A DNA stretch of 64,000 bases from Doris montereyensis (Eukaryota > Mollusca > Gastropoda > Nudibranchia > Dorididae). Shown here in pieces: positions 11,601 through 23,400 of the stretch. The translations under genes and the position numbers were made by a program. The stretch's first letter is position 1, and every line of letters starts with the position of its first letter. The notes below the pieces were generated by a model. That model was not told where the DNA came from, did no database searches, and saw nothing but the letters and a program-made list of their open reading frames with translations. The DNA lies in contig JAXRKP010001648.1 of assembly GCA_037039925.1 (NCBI GenBank), positions 40,001-104,000 on the forward strand, written 5' to 3'.

Positions 11601-13938
11601 TGAGACAAATACAAGGAAAAGATCAAAAAATCCTGGCCACCATGGGGATCGAACCTGCATCCTTTACATCGGCACCGATGGCCTCGCCATGAAAAGAAAG
11701 TGTGCTATGAACTGAGCTAACTACACTAATAAGGCACATGACACATTTGAAATTTTCACTTCTGTTTTATAGAATCATAGGATGAATAGTCTGGAAGAAT
11801 ATAATGGGTTGATATACAGTTGAATTTTGAAAAATGAACCCACAGGTACCCATACCAGGACTCAAACCCCAAAGTCCTGTCTTGCCAGGTCAGCAATGTA
11901 CTACAGGACCATGACGATGCAGATCTCTCTTGAATTTTGATTCTAAAGTTTGGCATGTCTGATGACATGATATTTTTTTCTACATTCGGGCCCTTTTCTT
12001 TCTTTTTCTTATTGTACATGTATTTAAATTTCATATTCTTAGGTCAATACTATTTCTTACAATGGGATTTCACGATCATAGGCTTAGTTGGTGGCACACA
12101 GACAAATGTAGATGTCACCTAGTTTTTGTGCTCCCTTATTTTCACTCTAATTTCCTGTAGAAATTGGGGTTTCATCAAGTATCACACATCGACCTTATGT
12201 CACATGTCCCTGCATTCATCAAATCTATCTCTCTAAAATGTAGTGACTTTGGGGAAATATTTCCACATGAAAGAATTCATATTACTGGTTTTGTAACATC
12301 AGTTTTCATGCAATATACCAGTGGCAATCGTTCCAAAAAAAATGACCCAACACATTTGTGTCTTTTCCAGACGGTAAAAAACCAGGTGACAGTTTTCAAA
12401 TTACGCAGTGTCTGTTTGTACATGCCTCAAGTAAGTCATTATTGTCATTTCATCCATGTAATCTGTATTTAAAATTCATAGAAAGTAATATCTTCAAAGA
12501 CTGAGTACATTTTATTTAATATCAAATGCATGTGTCATATGTTGCGCTGGTGGCCAAGTGGTTAGGCTTTAGGGCTTGGGATCATTAGGTCCCGGGTTTG
12601 AATCCTGGCAAAGCTAGTCCTGACGTTGTGTTCTTTGGGAAAGACACTTAACACGTATTTTCCCATTTTGCAAATGGGTACAAACACTAGCTTGGGAGTA
12701 AAAACCTGCAACAGACAAGCGTCCTGTTCAGGAGGGGATTATTATCACCTGTTCCTCTTAACATTATAGAAACTAGGATAAGCTCCGGCTCTATGGACCG
12801 TATTGGCCTTGAAGGAACTTTGCTTTTACTATGTGTCATACGCATGCTGCATGCTTGTGCTTATTAAATATGACCAAAGTGAAAGTAGTTTCTTATCCTT
12901 GTCATGGAGATTTTAAGTAGGCTGCCCCATATATTGCCTTCACTTAACTCTCTCACTGCTGTGATGCATATCATCTTGTATGAGTAGTGACTAAAAATTG
13001 CCGTGACCGTTAGGTGTGCAGTTTGACATTAAAATTTTCTTTTGATTGAGGTATATCTGATTCTGATACAGTCGTGTCTCGATAGTCCAGACCTCGATAA
13101 TCCGAACAGACGAGCAGGGATTTGTACCCCATAATCCGGAAACTTGGGATTCAGAGGCCAAACACCTAATTTTGGAACAATTATCACAATATTGAGAGTT
13201 TATGCTTCGATAAACGAATCCTTAACTATTCAAGATAGTCTAACAAGTCTGCTGGCGGCATATGAAAGATGCCGACTCTACTTTCCTAACAACATATCAG
13301 CCATATAATTTAGCAACATGGCATCACAGCCAGTTATTGACTGGCATCCCGCATTGCCTCTGCAAATGTATAGATGTGAGTGGGTGTCTGGTCGGCGAGG
13401 AGGAGGGGAGGCAGGCAAAGAGAAAGAGGGTATAACACTTCAAATGGATCTAGTGATAACAGTATTAGATTTATGAATGGTTAAACAACTGGTTATCTAA
13501 ACTCTAGTTAGTAATTGATGGAATGATTTCACATGAGTAGAAATCTCTGTGTTACATACAGGAGAGTGGACTTATCAAAATTGCCAATTCAATTAATGGA
13601 CACTGGCAGAAGAAGAAAAGAATTACTGGTTTTCCTGATAAGACATCTATACCTCCGTTCTAGATTCAGCACTGGACTAGAAACATTGATTGGTATGCTT
13701 TCAAATACGATTGATTGTTCAGTTGTTTTGTCTCTGTTCCTGAGGTAGCTCTGTATCGTTCACTTTCTCAGGTATTACTGACACGGGGAAGAAAGCATTT
13801 GCAAAATTCTTTGTCACATGAATTGTCATTTATATGTTATTTGACTCTTACTCTTTTTATCCTGTTTAGGACCAACTGATGTCATGGAAGCCAGGGACGG
13901 TAGAAGATTTAATGGCTGATCAGAACTCGGACTCATAG
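2521..13938 (+). CDS. Unrecognised multi-exon protein, C-terminal part (7 exons)
   Basis: Seven exons can be joined by consensus GT-AG sites: 2521-2651, 3680-3766, 3973-4062, 7644-7766, 10027-10162, 12371-12430 and 13870-13938. All junctions after the first exon are phase 0. The product tail is about 230 residues and ends at TAG 13936-13938. I see no signal peptide, membrane segment or known catalytic motif. The composition is that of a soluble globular domain rich in aromatic and charged residues, with segments such as [27 protein letters not shown] and [15 protein letters not shown]. Exon 10027-10162 is 136 bases where phase demands 135: one extra T in a T-run puts TGA in frame, and removing it restores VDKHQMQ up to the donor. 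The 5-prime end is not defined. I do not recognise the family and assign no function. Confidence 0.7.
2802..2912. repeat. Imperfect tandem duplication, about 56 bp unit
   Basis: Two diverged copies of a unit beginning acaagag(a/c)agtggg and ending gtttcaatca / gtttcagtca lie head to tail in an intron. Confidence 0.6.
3680..3766 (+). CDS. Exon of unrecognised plus-strand gene
   Basis: 87 bases, 29 codons, phase 0 at both ends. It has a strong acceptor (ttttgacag) and donor gtaagc. It encodes a stretch including [16 protein letters not shown]. Confidence 0.75.
3973..4062 (+). CDS. Exon of unrecognised plus-strand gene
   Basis: 90 bases, 30 codons, phase 0 at both ends. Acceptor is atttcag and donor gtatgt. 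It encodes a stretch including [18 protein letters not shown]. Confidence 0.75.
4063..4190. repeat. Tandem duplication of about 61 bp beginning at a splice donor
   Basis: Two diverged copies of a unit starting tgtctatcatacattgta and containing a ggtagcatttttt core follow the exon at once. A third partial copy (tgtctatgg) starts near 4186. The first copy includes the intron donor bases. Confidence 0.7.
4253..4912. mobile_element. Harbinger-like MITE, 660 bp, TTA target duplication
   Basis: Terminal inverted repeats of about 38 bp bound this element. The left end begins GGTAGACCCACACCG and the right end, read inward, begins GGCTAGAACCACACCG; both continue into CATCGGGCCCGACGGTCAG. TTA flanks both sides (4250-4252 and 4913-4915). 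A three-base TTA/TAA duplication with TIRs starting GG is typical of PIF/Harbinger. A second, inner inverted pair (near 4357 and 4815) shares the CACCCA..CCTGACG core. No transposase is present, so it is non-autonomous. It lies in an intron. Confidence 0.7.
5419..6043. mobile_element. TTAA-flanked MITE, about 625 bp
   Basis: TTAA at 5415-5418 and 6044-6047 flanks terminal inverted repeats. The left end reads GGGGAGGAGCGGGTTCTG and the right end, read inward, GGAGGAGCGGGTTCTG, both followed by a related GCCATTTTT-like stretch. The interior is AT-rich with no coding capacity. The TTAA duplication is compatible with a piggyBac-type mobilising enzyme, but the ends do not resemble those of the piggyBac copy at 42.3 kb. 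Confidence 0.65.
6390..6625. repeat. Interspersed repeat, copy 1 (Tigger/pogo-like flavour)
   Basis: Shares with 13075-13325 an ordered series of segments: gataatccg.acagacgag, ttttggaacaa, gagagtttat.cttcgataaac, and a ctg.cggc.catc segment. The gataatccg motif is common in Tigger/pogo-derived elements, so that class is suggested. The family name is uncertain. Confidence 0.55.
7644..7766 (+). CDS. Exon of unrecognised plus-strand gene
   Basis: 123 bases, 41 codons, phase 0 at both ends. The acceptor is ctctttcag and the donor gtgagg. It encodes a stretch including [18 protein letters not shown]. Confidence 0.8.
10027..10162 (+). CDS. Exon of unrecognised plus-strand gene, one base too long
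   Basis: Acceptor gtattag, donor gttagt. It reads [19 protein letters not shown] and onward, then meets TGA just after a T-run at about 10135-10141. Dropping one T gives 45 codons ending VDKHQMQ, in phase with the next exon. The extra base is probably an assembly error. Confidence 0.75.
10518..10778 (+). mobile_element. SINE family 2, copy A
   Basis: It shares its 3-prime half with the minus-strand copy at 63.3 kb: caagtaggt, a gacac.gagtcc segment, ga(c/t)gggcgataaaa, and catgttaaagatcccttggctgtt. The 5-prime part, with ggtcatgtgatcaagctcc, is a degenerate tRNA-like B box. Confidence 0.7.
11633..11728 (-). mobile_element. tRNA-like sequence (SINE head or tRNA pseudogene)
   Basis: On the minus strand an A-box-like tagttagctcagttcata is followed about 45 bases later by B-box-like ggttcgatcccc. 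The acceptor ends do not pair convincingly and the spacing is long. A functional tRNA is unlikely and a tRNA-derived element fits better. Confidence 0.45.
11848..11915 (-). mobile_element. Second tRNA-like sequence (SINE head)
   Basis: The minus strand carries an A-box-like tcctgtagtacattgctgac and a B-box-like ggggtttgagtcc at tRNA-like spacing. It lies about 120 bp from the previous tRNA-like head and in the same orientation. No clear cloverleaf forms. Confidence 0.35.
12371..12430 (+). CDS. Exon of unrecognised plus-strand gene
   Basis: 60 bases, 20 codons, phase 0 at both ends. Acceptor is tcttttccag and donor gtaagt. It encodes [20 protein letters not shown]. Confidence 0.75.
12541..12830 (+). 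mobile_element. tRNA-derived SINE family 1, copy A
   Basis: The tRNA-like head has A box tggccaagtgg and B box gggtttgaatcctgg. A conserved body follows: tgttctttgggaaagacact, gggtacaaacactagctt, a gcgtcctgttcaggagg segment, and a tail gaaactaggataagctcc...ccttgaaggaactt. Four more copies occur in this window. Confidence 0.85.
13075..13325. repeat. Interspersed repeat, copy 2 (Tigger/pogo-like flavour)
   Basis: Starts acagtcgtgtctcgatagtc, then cgataatccgaacag, and continues collinear with the copy at 6390-6625. A second terminus was not found. Confidence 0.5.
13870..13938 (+). CDS. Terminal exon of unrecognised plus-strand gene
   Basis: Acceptor cctgtttag. It encodes [18 protein letters not shown] and a short acidic tail, ending at TAG 13936-13938 in phase with the previous exon. 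Confidence 0.75.
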   Translation, partial: DQLMSWKPGTVEDLMADQNSDS

Positions 13939-16900
13939 AGACTGGCTATTGCGCCCCTCACTCCATGCTGACTGGGCTTTCTAGGTGTTTTTGTTGATTT
14001 TCATTCCCCCAAGATTGATTTAAGAATTATTTTTGTGAGCTAAATAGTCAATTGTTTATGATGCCAAATGCATAATTTCATCCCCTATGATTTCAGTGCC
14101 ATTTACATGTTCTCAAGTCAATATTCATCTTGAACGTGTCCTTTCATTGTTATTGTACTTGTCTGCACAATGAACTTTTAAGTTTTGTAAATATGTGTTC
14201 AGCGTGAGTGAAGATATTTGAATCATATTTTATTATTGTTTGTTTAATATGAAGACAAATAAGCAATGGATAATATGTCTCATCCTTTTGATTAGGAAGA
14301 TGATGACAACTCTTAATTGATATGAGATATGTTACTCTGTTGCTCTGTTCTACTGCTGGTTTTCCTTTCAATCTCAAGTGTTGAACACTGAATATTTCAG
14401 CATTAATACATCCCTCCTTAGAAGAAGAGAATCAAAAATTGAACTCATTTAGGCATAGGTATAGTTGTGTTTGTATTGTATACACACCTAGCACATAATC
14501 TTTAAGCAGTATTTTAAAAGCATTCTTTACCTGGCTTCTTCAGTTTGAAAGTAGGGTTTTTTTCTTTTGAAGAAAGGAAATAGAATAAAATAAGTAACTT
14601 CAAAAAGAAGTGCCTAACTCTGTAACAGAGTCGTAATATTTTATAGAGAGACCAGCAGAGGAAATTTTATTTTGATGTTGCTTACAAGAATAAATTGCTT
14701 GACCATTATTAAGTAGGCTGTCCCATCACCTTTTCCCTCATATTTAAATCTAAGAAAGGATGTATTCCTTTGTTGAGGTTTCTTGTCATTCACTACAATT
14801 TTGTACATTTTTTTAATCAGAATTTTTTTTAAATTTGGCTTCATGAAATGACAAGAGATCTGAAGAAAAGACAGGGTATTCAGAAATTGGGAAGTTGTGT
14901 GTATCAATAAATGTATACTAGGCGTAGATGCCCCGGTTAACCGATCATTTTAAAAATAAAACTTTAAAAAAAAATGTTTTCTGCGCCTTTGGATTGAATA
15001 ATAGATACCACCATTGGATTCCTGTGTATGTATAGATATATATTTTATATATATATATGCTTTGTACAGTCCAGCCTAGAAACTTATACCTGCTTGGAAA
15101 ATCGTTAATGAGATAGTTTTCTTCCATTTGCATCACATGTAAAGTCACTATAGTGAAAATAAGGAAAATGTAAATAACTTATCTACTACTCACAATCCTG
15201 AAGACAAATCATGAGCTTCCTCTTTCATTCATACTATTTACACAGAAAACTTTGCTTGGTTACTGATTCTGTTGTAGGGAAAGAATATGGCCGAGGCTGG
15301 AGGGAACGCATGTGGCTCCTTTTGTGTGTGTGTGTTGGGGGAGGGGGGGGGGGTGTTTTATTTTACAATTATTGTCTTCTGTAATGTCTAAAGCAATTTA
15401 TTTTTTTAAATCTTTGATTATTTTTTTTTACCATGGTAGTCATTAAAAACATTTAATTTGAACTGGAAGAGACACCTCAAACATACATCTATTCTTAGAT
15501 AAATATCAAAACTTTTTTTTTCAATGCAATAATGATGCAAAGAAATGATCTGTGGTAAGGAACTAGTAGGCCTTGACTCTACCTCGAACCATTACTCAAT
15601 AACAACCAATACAAGGCTTGAGGCGTATTATTTGTATCTGCCAAGTCTTAACACGAAAGGTGATGAATAGTACTTGTCTTGATACGAACCTACTCTGTAA
15701 CTACTTTGCTTTGATAAGACCAGACAGAGTGAGAGGCAAAAAACGGCATAGCGCTAGCAGTGAGGACGCACCAGCAGGCATGGGGGGGGGGGGCAGTAAT
15801 GCACAATAATAATTATTACATTGTTACTATTAGGCCTACTTGTATTGTGGGCTGTTTTATGCCATTGCTCTTTTCACCTTTCTTCCTGACATCTTGGATG
15901 GCAGATAAAGAAAACTAACTTCTTTCTGTCAACATTTTCAATATTCTGTGGCTTGCTGGCTGCAAATTACATATTTACTTCTGCTCACTTGGTCAATCTC
16001 AGCTAAAATGGTAGCTCAATTTTCTTCTTCTGTCATAGTGGTGCTTGTCATGTGCCATAGCTGTGAAATAGAAGGACAATTTGGAAAAGCACTTGCAAGT
16101 AAAGTTAAGTCTTTAGGCCAAACACTGCGCTTTGCTCTCTATATTCTGATTACTTTTTGTGCTGCTGTTTCCACCCTTTTTTCATGGAAAATGTGATGAG
16201 ACTTTCCAAATTGCCTTGTACTCTTCATTGTCCACATGTATAGGTAAATAGATAAAAAATGTGGAGTTTGCTATTTAAGGTCAAGTGGATTGTGTTCAAC
16301 ATTTAGGTGTTTGATTCTGTATGATTTAGGGGCCGTCATGCATGTGATTATTGTAATTCATCAAGATTTTTTCATGGCTGTGGGTGGCACGACCTATGTA
16401 AGCGTTAGTTGTTTTCTTTTAATTGAACTTATTTAGATGCAAGTTTAGACAAGCCCTTAAACTCAAAACAGTTGTTGTGCCAAATGGATTGTTTTTATAA
16501 ATTATGCTTGTACATTGTTTTGCATAAGAAGCCCAGAGTGTTTGTGAACCACTATCCTTGTGGACAAGTGTTCAGTTTTGTGCCTGATGAATGAGTGGCT
16601 TTCGATGCGAATGTCTTTGTTTCTTAGCTTTGTACACACCTATGTCCAGCCCATGATTTATTGCATTTAACAAACGTGCTTCAATGAAACAATGATGAAA
16701 GTGTCTTGTTTTGTTTCGTATCTATGCAACAATTCCACATGCTTCTCTTTTGCTGTGTGGCAGTATTGAATGGCTAGTCGCTCATTTCAGAGGGTGGGCG
16801 GTTGACTGATCATGCTATTGACAGATCCTATTTCTTTCCTTTCACTCTTTTACGTGTTTCATTTTGTTTTCTAGACATTTCAAAGGGATAGTTGTTTTTT

Positions 16901-19564
16901 ATTGGACTTTTTTTCCTTTTTACTTTTAGTTATTTATTTTATTGGTATTTTTATATTTGTATAAGTTAAATCTTTCTCATTTTCTATTCTTAATTTTATG
17001 TTTCTTTTAATGTTTGTTTAGATTAAGTCTTTCTCATATTTTACTCTGAACAGATGGCATATGAAATGGATTAGTGTCACTGCCCACGATGGATAGACTC
17101 TGTCTTTTCTGAAAGAAAAGCAAAAGTTGAGCCTTTATATCTGTCAATATCAATCATTCTCATTGGCTACTTATATCCTCTTTTCCATGTTCTAACAGGT
17201 TACAATTCATCCTGAGTTATTCTTTCCACAATGTGGGCTCCCGAACATTTTTATCCCAGAATTCTTCATAGTTGCAGATTATTTTCACTAGCAGTCCTCC
17301 TCTGGTTGTTTGTTGTCTTCCTATGTGAAAGGCAAAGAGTTCCATTTTGCTAATTTATTATCAACAACTATTACTATTACTAATAAGCCCAAGATCTTGT
17401 GAATATTATTTTGATAATATTATCTTCATGTTGACATTTTCCATGATTTGTTACCACATGACTTTGTTGCTATAATATTGCTATATAATTCACAATTCTT
17501 CAAATGTTAAAAATGTTTGCCATTGAAAATTCATGTTCGTGTGTAATGTTGCTTTCGTCTTGGGTTTATTTTTCTCCCTGCATAGAAGTGTCGTGAGAAT
17601 CTGTTCTTTGTGTATAATTCAGGAACAGAGGTTTCTTTATTACTTTTTTTGTTTTTGTCTTATTTGTTGGGAAAATATGTATCGTCCTCTGATGTGACTG
17701 TAAATAGATTCAGATTAAACGTCATTTTTGATTGTTGCATTTTAAGTGTGATAAATACAGTTTTGAATGGAACATAAAGAGATGTTGCCAAAACTAATGA
17801 AGGATCAAAGATACAGATTACATTTCCTGGCATATTCAGTAGAAATGTGGTCAGCAATCAAATCCTTAATTTGTATTCATTTCATAGGATTTTTAAACTC
17901 TAACCATTATAATTTATTTTCATATATAAAAAAAAAAACAATTAAAAAACACACATTGTATGCAACTGTCATTATACCGAAATTTCAACTGTTGTCCTTT
18001 TTAAAATTGAACAACCGCATTTTCATTTATGTCTTTACACTGCGCAGTAAGTTGAGACGAGATGAAAAGGTCCCACCCTAACCCCCCACAACCTGCTGAG
18101 ATAGAGAGAGAGAGAGAGAGAGAAATCTGTATGTGCATAATACGTGAATCTTTTAAATGTATTTTAGTTCACTATTATTTTCAGTCTCCCCATTGTCAAT
18201 AATTACAGTGACTACCAAGTGATCGTAGAATTATTTGAGTTGCATAGCAGTGAGCTGTCAAACTCTGCACTAATTTAACTGTTTGCACATAGTACATGGC
18301 TTATTTCTTTTCCCTTTGCAGCTTAAAACAAAGAAAAGGAAGAGATATGCATTCTAATATCCATAGCAGGGCAAGTTAAAGTATGACATCGCTTTTACCT
18401 TCTACTTTTACTTTCACTGGGGCTGAGATGTTTTATCCCATTCCTATTCTCCATATCAATTTTCACATCAAACAAATTTTAAGGCTTGTGTTTCAAGTAA
18501 AGTGCAACTGAATCCCTTTAGTATCAGTGCTATCAAAACTATGAAACTAAAAAGACATAATATAAAAACCCTCTGAAGGACATATAATCGTACCCTTGCA
18601 CTAGTATACATATTAGTTATGTTGTATGAAAATACCAGGTATCGAAATAAGAACAAAGATAAAGAGACCTTTCTTTGACACGACATGTACCACATACAGA
18701 TACTGCTACTGTATTTTATATGTCCTTGAGACTCCTTGGCAGTCAATGACCATTTCAAACTGCTCTTATGTTAGGACTCTTCTAAAAAGACATTGCATAT
18801 GTACAAAACCATTATCATAACATTGATACAGTGCGTAAAAGCAATCTTATTCCATCAATGTCACACCGGGTTCCTCTGCCTTTGTTTGCAGGTGGAAGAA
18901 TGAGATGCGGAAATCAAACTACGTCTATGAGCTTTGGGAAGTATGATTACTATGATGAGTTTGACATGTCTTAACTCATATTTGTGTTTGCGTTTAGACA
19001 CCTGGTTGTAATAAATTGATATAAAAAAACTGAACACTTATTCATTGATTACAATTCAGCTCAACATTTCTCAGTTTTAATCTTTTTAGTATGATGGAGT
19101 GAGAGGATTTTTACAAAGATCTTAAGGAAGTTATTAAAAAATCAAAGTATTCCCATTTTTAATTTATGACCCATTTATCATTTATACTATGCTACACAGA
19201 TCATGTAATAATATATACAATTTAATGACTTATTAGACTTATTATCATGCTTGCCCTAAAGATAATTTCAATCTCAGTTTCTGTTGTAAGTAATAAGACT
19301 AGCAAATAATAATTTGAATTTAAGACATCAATAATTGACCGCTTTGTCCTTTACACATGATGGTATCCCATGTGTTGATTGTAGTACATTATCAAGCTTT
19401 GAAATATCAAAATCATCAAGTACTGAATTTGAAAGTCGTCATTCCAAAGCTGTTTTTGGTATCAGCAATCTTCTTTGCTTTCTCATACAAAATGAATCTT
19501 TACAAAATCATTGGCTTTTTTTTTGTCTGTTTCTTTAATGATAGAAGCGATGCTGGGTCAATGC

Positions 19565-19616
<52 letters not shown>

Positions 19617-19693
19617 TATGTGTGGTTGCCTCCTTTTATTTTTCTTTACCTCCATGATTTTGTTGGCTAATTTGAAAGTATCATCAGGTATGC

Positions 19694-19728
<35 letters not shown>

Positions 19729-20213
19729 TTTCTTTTTCTTTTTTCTCTTTTTTTTCTTTTTTTTTTTCCTTTTTATTTCAGCATCTGACTTTTGCATCAT
19801 GCCATTGTTTAGGGTCAAGAGACTTGACATCATCTTCTTCATTGTAGCGATATTTATTACTATATTCCACAAGAATATTTATCAAGTAATGAACCGAGTA
19901 TGTTATATATTACAACCACAACAATAACTACTAATGCTACTACTCCTTCTATTTCTACTACAACTACTACTACTTTTACTATATTTTGCGTGTTTTGGTA
20001 GGTGATTATGTATGGGCACATAGGTGTAAGGCTATGACATGGTGAAGTTTGAAATTAGAATTATTTTTGTTAACCTTAAATGAAAGTTTATTGACAATAA
20101 CACATGGCGAAATGTTGCAGATTGTTTCATAAGATTTCAGCAATTGTACATACCTTTCGCACACCCCACACTTCTTTGTTCTCAAATTTTACAACCAATT
20201 ATTTGTGAGACAT
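13939..20213. other. 3-prime UTR and intergenic stretch, no gene recognised
   Basis: AATAAA near 14584 is a candidate polyadenylation signal for the plus-strand gene; the UTR end is otherwise undefined. The remainder is AT-rich with short chance open frames. Small repeats occur: T-rich tracts, a G-run at 15340, GA near 18101, (ATT)n at 19562 and (AT)n at 19703. Confidence 0.5.
19562..19614. repeat. (ATT)n microsatellite
   Basis: About 17 uninterrupted ATT units. The overlapping poly-Leu and poly-Asn frames are artefacts of the repeat. Confidence 0.95.
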
Positions 20214-20412
20214 ACATCTTTGAAGTTCATTTCACTTGATAGCTAAGGTCTCTTATTCCCTCATTAAGATCCCTTAATCCTTCACAACTGTTTCTTAAAC
20301 CCTTAGTGTTGACTAAGGACTCATTTCTTAGTCTCTCACTGACGTCTTGTAGTCTCCCTCTAAGATCTCTTAATCCTTTACTAAGGTCTGTTAATTCCTG
20401 ACTATATAAAAA
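20214..20412 (-). CDS. Orphan coiled-coil reading frame, possible terminal exon or 21-bp repeat
   Basis: On the minus strand an open frame of about 54 codons runs from about 20402 to a TGA near 20220. It shows heptad periodicity: LTDLSKG, LRDLRGR, LQDVSER, LRN, then LRNSCEG, LRDLNEG, IRDLS. Leucine or isoleucine recurs every seven residues with charged residues between, as in a coiled coil. It is preceded by a long T-run plus tatag or tcag, an excellent splice acceptor. The DNA itself is a degenerate repeat with about 21-bp period (ttaagagatcttag-like). No partner exon was found. It may be a terminal exon of an unknown minus-strand gene, or a minisatellite open by chance. Confidence 0.35.
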
Positions 20413-23400
20413 AAAAAAACTTTCTTTTTCATAAACTTAATAGCGGTTGATCATGTTCTGTAATACTGAAAGAAAAGGGATTTTAATGTCACATCCATTG
20501 TAAGAGATCGTCTCAGATTGATCATGAAGCTCTACTGTAATAGTGTAATATTATGTTTCTTTTTCAAAAGAAAAACCACACCAACAAGGAATGACAAAAT
20601 TAAATATTTCATTCTTAGTGTGTCGTACAGACTGATGCAGATATTGAGAATGACTATTTTGTCATCCCAGTTTACAATTGTTCATTGTTCATGAGTGACC
20701 ATTTTGTGAAATTTCATTTTAAAGTTTTGAATGTTCTATAGCAACACAGATCTAAATGTAAATATGAAAAACAAATTAAGTTTTGTATTTTGAATATGAT
20801 TCAAAGTATTATGCCTAGCAGAAGATAACACATATACATTTGAGATGATTAGTGACTAAATTCTGAATTTTGTGAAAACTGGTCATAGAACAATATTGTA
20901 AATTGTGGTGATGATTTGTAATATTCTCCGTATTCTGATTGAGAGAAAACGCTTTTGAAAAGGAACAAGAAATATATAACAAGAGCGTGATCAAATAGTT
21001 TATACACGCTGATAAAGAACTTTATGTGTTAATAGGTCACATCCCAAGCTACAGGAAAGATTTAGAAAAGGCATTTGAGCCATAATGTTTTTATGTTTTC
21101 CTAATGACGGATGCATAAACTCTTTCTTCACGAACTGCAAGGAATTGATTTTGTTTAGGTTCACACACAATTTTTGTTTATAAAACTTTTACTTTTATTA
21201 CGATTAGATGTATGTCCTTTATAGGAATATACAATGTATTTATAGTCTTTTTAGTTTATTTTGTTGCTTTGTATGAATCATGTATGGAAGTAAACATGAT
21301 TTTTCTAGAGTGCTGTTTCAATGACCTCTTGAAAAGTTGTTTTGCGGTGCTAGCAGTAGTAATATTGAATGCGAGATGCCCTCTGACTGCGGTTGCCTAT
21401 GTAAATAATAGTCAAGTTCGAATGAAGGCAAATTTTGATGCAGTTTAACTGAAGTTGTGTATCTTTTATTTTGAACAGTTCATTTTCAGTTGTTTTTGTT
21501 ATAATTGTCATAATTGTAGAATTGATTTTGTTTTTTGTTTGTTTTTAGCATGTTAAAAAGAAACATGTCTGATGAAGCAGTTTACAGATATTGGATGACC
21601 GCAAAAATCAATGATAATGATCTAATCAAAGTGTATAATAATTATATGTGTGTTTATTTGTCCTGATTTTCATTCCATTGTAATATAAAGAGCCAAATCG
21701 ATTTATTAATTTAACTCAGATTATCGTTTTTGAAGATTTTATTCCTGTCACTGAAATTTTTGTTGCACACAGTGAATAATCCAAGTTGCAGATCTTGGTT
21801 GAAAAGGTCTTACACTCCAAGTTTCTGGTTGCCATGGGTCTTGTTCATCATTATAATATATTTTGCCCGTGCTTGTGTTCATAACTGAATGGAGATTATT
21901 TACAGGTAAAAGAGAAATGGAATGCTTGGAACATGACTGATGGTGTGTATTAGTTCATGTTTTTTCTTTCAAATTCAATTCAATTTCTTTTTATTTTAAA
22001 GCTGAAGGGGAATTGTTCTTTCTGTCTTTTTTATCAGTTCCTATTCTACCTAGATACCTGAAATAACCTCCCTTCAGGCTGCTCTGTAGTCTGTCCTGAA
22101 ATTTTCAGTTTCCTTCTGTGAAGGTTAAATTTCTTTGCTTTAAATGCCTCTTTGTGTACGCTTTATCCTCTTTTAAGTTTAAGGCGATTTTCTTCTAAGA
22201 TAGATTTGTTTTTTGTCGTTTTTTAGATTGATCTTTCTTTTAATTTTTCTTTTATTGTTGTCAGTTTTCTCATTTTTATTTGTAAAGAGCGCAACAACTG
22301 TAAAATTAAAACTAAATTCAGGCTTTTTTCCTTTAATTATTAGTGGGTTTTTTTAGTTAAAAAAAAAAGTTTACTCTATTTTAAATACCAAAGATGATAT
22401 GATAAAATCAATCCTTCAACCATCTCCACCCCATCCTTGTATTAATTAATCAATGTACATGCTTAAAAGGACTTCTCAAATATATTACTAGAGGTAGACA
22501 CTATCCTTAGCTTTTAGACATAGGATGTAAGTTTTTTTCTACCAGTACCAGTTTCCAGGTTTTACAACAGTAGGACATGCACATGTATTAATAGTATTAT
22601 CACATACAAAGTTCTTTTCTTAATAATATTCACATCAGAGTTATGTGATGACCAAGAAGAGAGAGTGTAGACAAAAAGCAGTGATGTAGGTTTTGTGCTC
22701 ATCTCATGACCCAAACCCAACCGGTGAATATTGGCTGTGCCTATTATGTTTCTTGTGACTTCTTACAATATTGAATTTGTTTATTTAGCCTGAGGTGGAA
22801 CTAACTTAGATGTAAAATAGTCGACTTCATACATATCATAGAACTGACGTAAAAGTGAATGACAAATTTGAAAAAAAAAGCCAGGGTTTTACAAATTTAT
22901 TAGAAATTCAAAAGGAGGTGAATAGGTTTACATTTTTTCTTTGTTCTATCATCCTTTTCACTTCTTTGAAAAGCAACTTTCTCCTGAACACCGGTTGTAT
23001 TTGATGAATTAGAATCTACAGTCAAGTTTGAAAATCTTTAAAGTAAATCTAGTTTATCAATGGTTTGTGAATCACCATCTGTGTCATTTACGGTGGATAT
23101 GTATTAGTAGTGATACTATTGTAATTCGTTATTATTTTCACCTTTCAAAGAATAATCAATATGAATAATGGTGTGAAATATGCACTCCACTAGATTCAGC
23201 TTCAGTTTTTGTGAGGAGCACACATTTTGAACACTTAATCACCAGCTATGTAATGTTGTGTTGTATTTCTACATGTAACTGTTACTAGTGTGACTTGCCA
23301 GGCAGTTACGCTTTCTTGTTTTTAATACGACTGTGAAGAGGATGGTACTTACTGCGACAAGGACATGAATAGAATTTTGAATTTTCTGAAACCCCAAAGA

